64,000 nucleotides of DNA. Origin: Gordonia westfalica (GTDB lineage: Bacteria > Actinomycetota > Actinomycetes > Mycobacteriales > Mycobacteriaceae). Numbering within the stretch: position 1 is the stretch's first letter; each line of letters opens with the position of its first letter. The notes under the pieces were generated by a model. That model was not told where the DNA came from, did no database searches, and saw only the letters and a list, made by a program, of their open reading frames with translations. Location of the stretch: positions 3,410,001 to 3,474,000 of the forward strand of contig NZ_FNLM01000034.1 of the NCBI RefSeq assembly GCF_900105725.1. Direction: 5' to 3'. Made by a program: the position numbers and the translations under genes. Below, one piece after another: positions 60,900 through 64,000 of the stretch.

Positions 60900-62294
60900 T
60901 CAGATCACCAGACCGAGCGCCAGGACGACGACCAGGCCGCTCACCGAGAGCAGGGTCTCCATCATCGACCAGGTCTTGAAGGTCTGGCCGACCGTCATGC
61001 CGAAGTACTCCTTGACCAGCCAGAATCCCGCGTCGTTGACGTGGGACAGGAAGACCGACCCTGCACCGATCGCGAGGACCACCAGCGAGACCTCACCCGA
61101 GCTCAATCCGTCGACGAGTCCGAGCATCAGCGAGGACGCGGTGATGGTCGCGACGGTCGCCGAGCCCGTGGCCAGGCGGATCAGCGCGGCGAGCACCCAG
61201 GCGAGGACCAGGATCGGGACGTTCGCACCGGTGGCCCAGTCCGCCAGCAGGGTGCCGATACCCGTGTCGACGAGGACCTGCTTGAAGCCGCCACCGGCCG
61301 AGACGATCAGCAGGATCCCGGCGATGGCGGGCAACGCCGCCCCGGTGCACTTCGAGATCGTCTCGCGATCCATCCCTGAACCGCGGCCGAGGGTGAACAT
61401 CGCGACGACGACAGCGATGAGCAGCGCGATCAGCGGTGTACCGAGGATGTCGAGGACACGACGCAGAAGCTGATCCTCGTCGGAGATGAAGATCTCGGCG
61501 AGCGCCTTGCCCAGCATCAGGACGACGGGCAGCAGGACGCTGAACATGGTGACGGCGAAGGAGGGCCGCTTGGTGGTCGGACCGTCGTCGGGGTCGACGT
61601 CGAAGGTGTGCGGCGCCTCGACGGTCACCCATTTCCCGGCGACGGTGGCGAACAGCGGACCCGAGACGATGATCGTCGGGATCGCCACGCCCACACCGAG
61701 TGCGAGGGTCAGTCCCAGGTCGGCGCCGAGGGCGTCGATCGCGACCAGCGGGCCGGGATGCGGGGGCACGAAGCCGTGCATGGCCGAGAGGCCGGCGAGC
61801 GCGGGGATGCCGATGGGGATCAGCCCCAGCCCCGAGCGGCGGGCCACCAGGTAGATCACCGGCATCAGGAGCACGAGACCGATCTCGAAGAACATCGGCA
61901 GACCGATGATGGCACCGACCAGGGCCATCGCCCACGGCAGCATCCGCGGGGAGGCGTGGCCGACGATCGTGTCCACGATCTCGTCGGCACCCCCGGAGTC
62001 GGCGAGGAGTTTCGCGAACATCGCGCCGAGCGCGATCAGGATGCCGACACCGGCTGCGGTCGAACCGAATCCGGTGGTGAACGATTCCAGGACGGTCGGG
62101 ATCGACTCCCCTGCGACGATGCCGACGGTGGCGCCGCCACCGACCAGGGCGAGGAACGGATGCACCTTGGCGACCGTGATCGCGACGACGATGACGGCGA
62201 TGCCGACAAGGGCGGCGACGACGAGCTGCCACCCCGGTGCGACCGGCTCGGGCAGATCCGCGCCGGCGGCGAGAATCGTGGTGGTCGACAACAT
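60900..62294 (-). CDS. gntP: gluconate:H+ symporter, GntP family
   Basis: 464 aa, 12 to 14 hydrophobic segments. Family landmarks: FLALVGGGATVGIVAGES, GVGILIALGAMFAKLLADSGG and LSHVNDAGFWLVKEYFG (each given in part). Takes up gluconate or a related aldonate. ATG 62294 lies 2 nt past the gntK stop; one operon. Confidence 0.93.
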   Translation of the reverse strand: MLSTTTILAAGADLPEPVAPGWQLVVAALVGIAVIVVAITVAKVHPFLALVGGGATVGIVAGESIPTVLESFTTGFGSTAAGVGILIALGAMFAKLLADSGGADEIVDTIVGHASPRMLPWAMALVGAIIGLPMFFEIGLVLLMPVIYLVARRSGLGLIPIGIPALAGLSAMHGFVPPHPGPLVAIDALGADLGLTLALGVGVAIPTIIVSGPLFATVAGKWVTVEAPHTFDVDPDDGPTTKRPSFAVTMFSVLLPVVLMLGKALAEIFISDEDQLLRRVLDILGTPLIALLIAVVVAMFTLGRGSGMDRETISKCTGAALPAIAGILLIVSAGGGFKQVLVDTGIGTLLADWATGANVPILVLAWVLAALIRLATGSATVATITASSLMLGLVDGLSSGEVSLVVLAIGAGSVFLSHVNDAGFWLVKEYFGMTVGQTFKTWSMMETLLSVSGLVVVLALGLVI

Positions 62295-62296
62295 GT

Positions 62297-62800
62297 TCAG
62301 TTCTCCTCGCCGTCGGGCAGCGACGCGACCAGAGCGTCGACGATGGCGTCCACACTCTGGTCCACGTCGACGGTCACGCCGCGTTCATCGGAAGTCAGGG
62401 GTTCGAGGGTGACGAACTGGGAGGTGAGCAGAGCCGACGGCATGAAATGCCCGGGCCGCGACGCCTGCCGTCGCGCAATGACCTCGACCGACCCCGCGAG
62501 GTGCGCGAACGCCACCGACGGCTCATGTCCACGGAGGCGGTCACGGTAGGTGTGCTTGAGTGCGGAGCAGCTCATCACGCCGCCGTCGCCGTGCTCGGCC
62601 AGCCAGGCGCCGATGGACTCGAGCCAGGGCCGGCGGTCGTCGTCGTCGAGCGGCTGACCAGCCGACATCTTGGCGATGTTCGCCGCCGAGTGGAAGTCGT
62701 CGGCATCGGCGAACGGCACACGCAAACGCTGCGCCAGGGCGGCTCCCACCGTCGATTTTCCCGACCCCGAGACCCCCATGACGACCACCGGTGATCGCAT
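62297..62800 (-). CDS. gntK: gluconokinase
   Basis: 167 aa. P-loop GVSGSGKSTVG, then ADDFHSAANIAKMSAGQPL and CSALKHTYRDRLRG, typical of GntK (residues about 30-95). Makes 6-phosphogluconate. ATG with GGAGGAG upstream; first gene of the gntK-gntP operon. Confidence 0.95.
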   Translation of the reverse strand: MRSPVVVMGVSGSGKSTVGAALAQRLRVPFADADDFHSAANIAKMSAGQPLDDDDRRPWLESIGAWLAEHGDGGVMSCSALKHTYRDRLRGHEPSVAFAHLAGSVEVIARRQASRPGHFMPSALLTSQFVTLEPLTSDERGVTVDVDQSVDAIVDALVASLPDGEEN

Positions 62801-62854
62801 GTCAACTCCTCCACATCGCTGTGCTGCTGATCACGGAGACTGCCGCAATAGTCA

Positions 62855-62884
62855 TACTTATGCAAGTCCCTGCCTCTATAAGTA
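62855..62884. promoter_or_regulatory. candidate GntR operator
   Basis: Inverted repeat TACTTAT (62855-62861) and ATAAGTA (62878-62884), 16-nt spacer, in the AT-rich 125-nt gap between divergent gntK and gntR. Confidence 0.5.
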
Positions 62885-62925
62885 CGCATATTGGCAGTCA
62901 TCGCCGCTAATGAGAAGATGAAATC

Positions 62926-64000
<1,075 letters not shown>

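Overview
The window is high-GC actinobacterial chromosome. Gene order, WhiB4, the Ssd/Tad locus, MarP, CRP and the PonA2 block run parallel to the Rv3644c-Rv3683 segment of Mycobacterium tuberculosis. Together with a gluconate cluster, SRPBCC/ArsR, DUF2252 and DUF7144 genes, this suggests a non-mycobacterial member of the Mycobacteriales, most likely Gordonia or a close relative. The genus is an inference from gene content and synteny, not a database result. Many genes start with GTG or TTG, and many start codons lie 6-7 nt after a perfect TANNNT -10 box, the signature of leaderless transcripts.

Layout. 1-3600: a four-gene NMT1/SsuA-type ABC importer. 3661-4547: a SRPBCC/ArsR pair with a long palindromic operator. 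4614-14586: housekeeping core (holB, membrane adenylyl cyclase, topA, cspA, MrfA-type helicase). 14579-20787: an orphan gene, then a Flp/Tad pilus-like locus (tadF-like, tadE, flp, tadC, tadB, tadA, ssd) interrupted by a glyoxalase-fold gene bracketed by two inverted 76-bp palindromic repeats; the 6C small RNA lies upstream of ssd. 20788-21572 has no convincing gene. 21573-26465: a degenerate Fic-fold gene, acs, a holin-X-like membrane protein and an alpha/beta hydrolase. 26380-29892: the coupled operon nth-tlpA-nudix-marP. 30129-32229: a small membrane protein, crp and an MBL-fold hydrolase. 32300-34233: flotillin operon. 34309-35440: an IS630-family insertion. 35440-45548: MFS, TSUP, RidA/DUF4177, two Get3/ArsA-like ATPases, whiB4, ponA2, a phosphoesterase and a HAD hydrolase. 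45664-45737: tRNA-Pro(CGG). 45940-60713 is accessory: membrane protein, lipocalin, a decayed serine-hydrolase gene, AraC regulator, acyl-CoA dehydrogenase, M20 peptidase, a frameshifted DUF2252 gene, secreted proteins, Dps, Ohr, lipase and a truncated signal-peptidase fusion. 60900-63639: gluconate import, kinase and regulator. 63636-64000: the 3' part of asd.

How they work together. The window holds a cAMP source (cyclase), its receptor (CRP) and several CRP-like TGTGA-N6-TCACA sites: upstream of acs, upstream of whiB4, at -41.5 of a small membrane-protein gene, and in the empty region next to 6C. MarP, which should need a disulfide, is co-transcribed with a membrane-anchored TlpA-type thioredoxin. 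PonA2, MarP and the Get3-like pair match a known envelope/acid-stress neighbourhood of mycobacteria. The Tad genes are complete except for a prepilin peptidase, which is not in the window.

Limits: starts were chosen by eye from ribosome-binding sites, overlaps and -10 boxes. Family calls come from motifs recognised in the translations, without searches.
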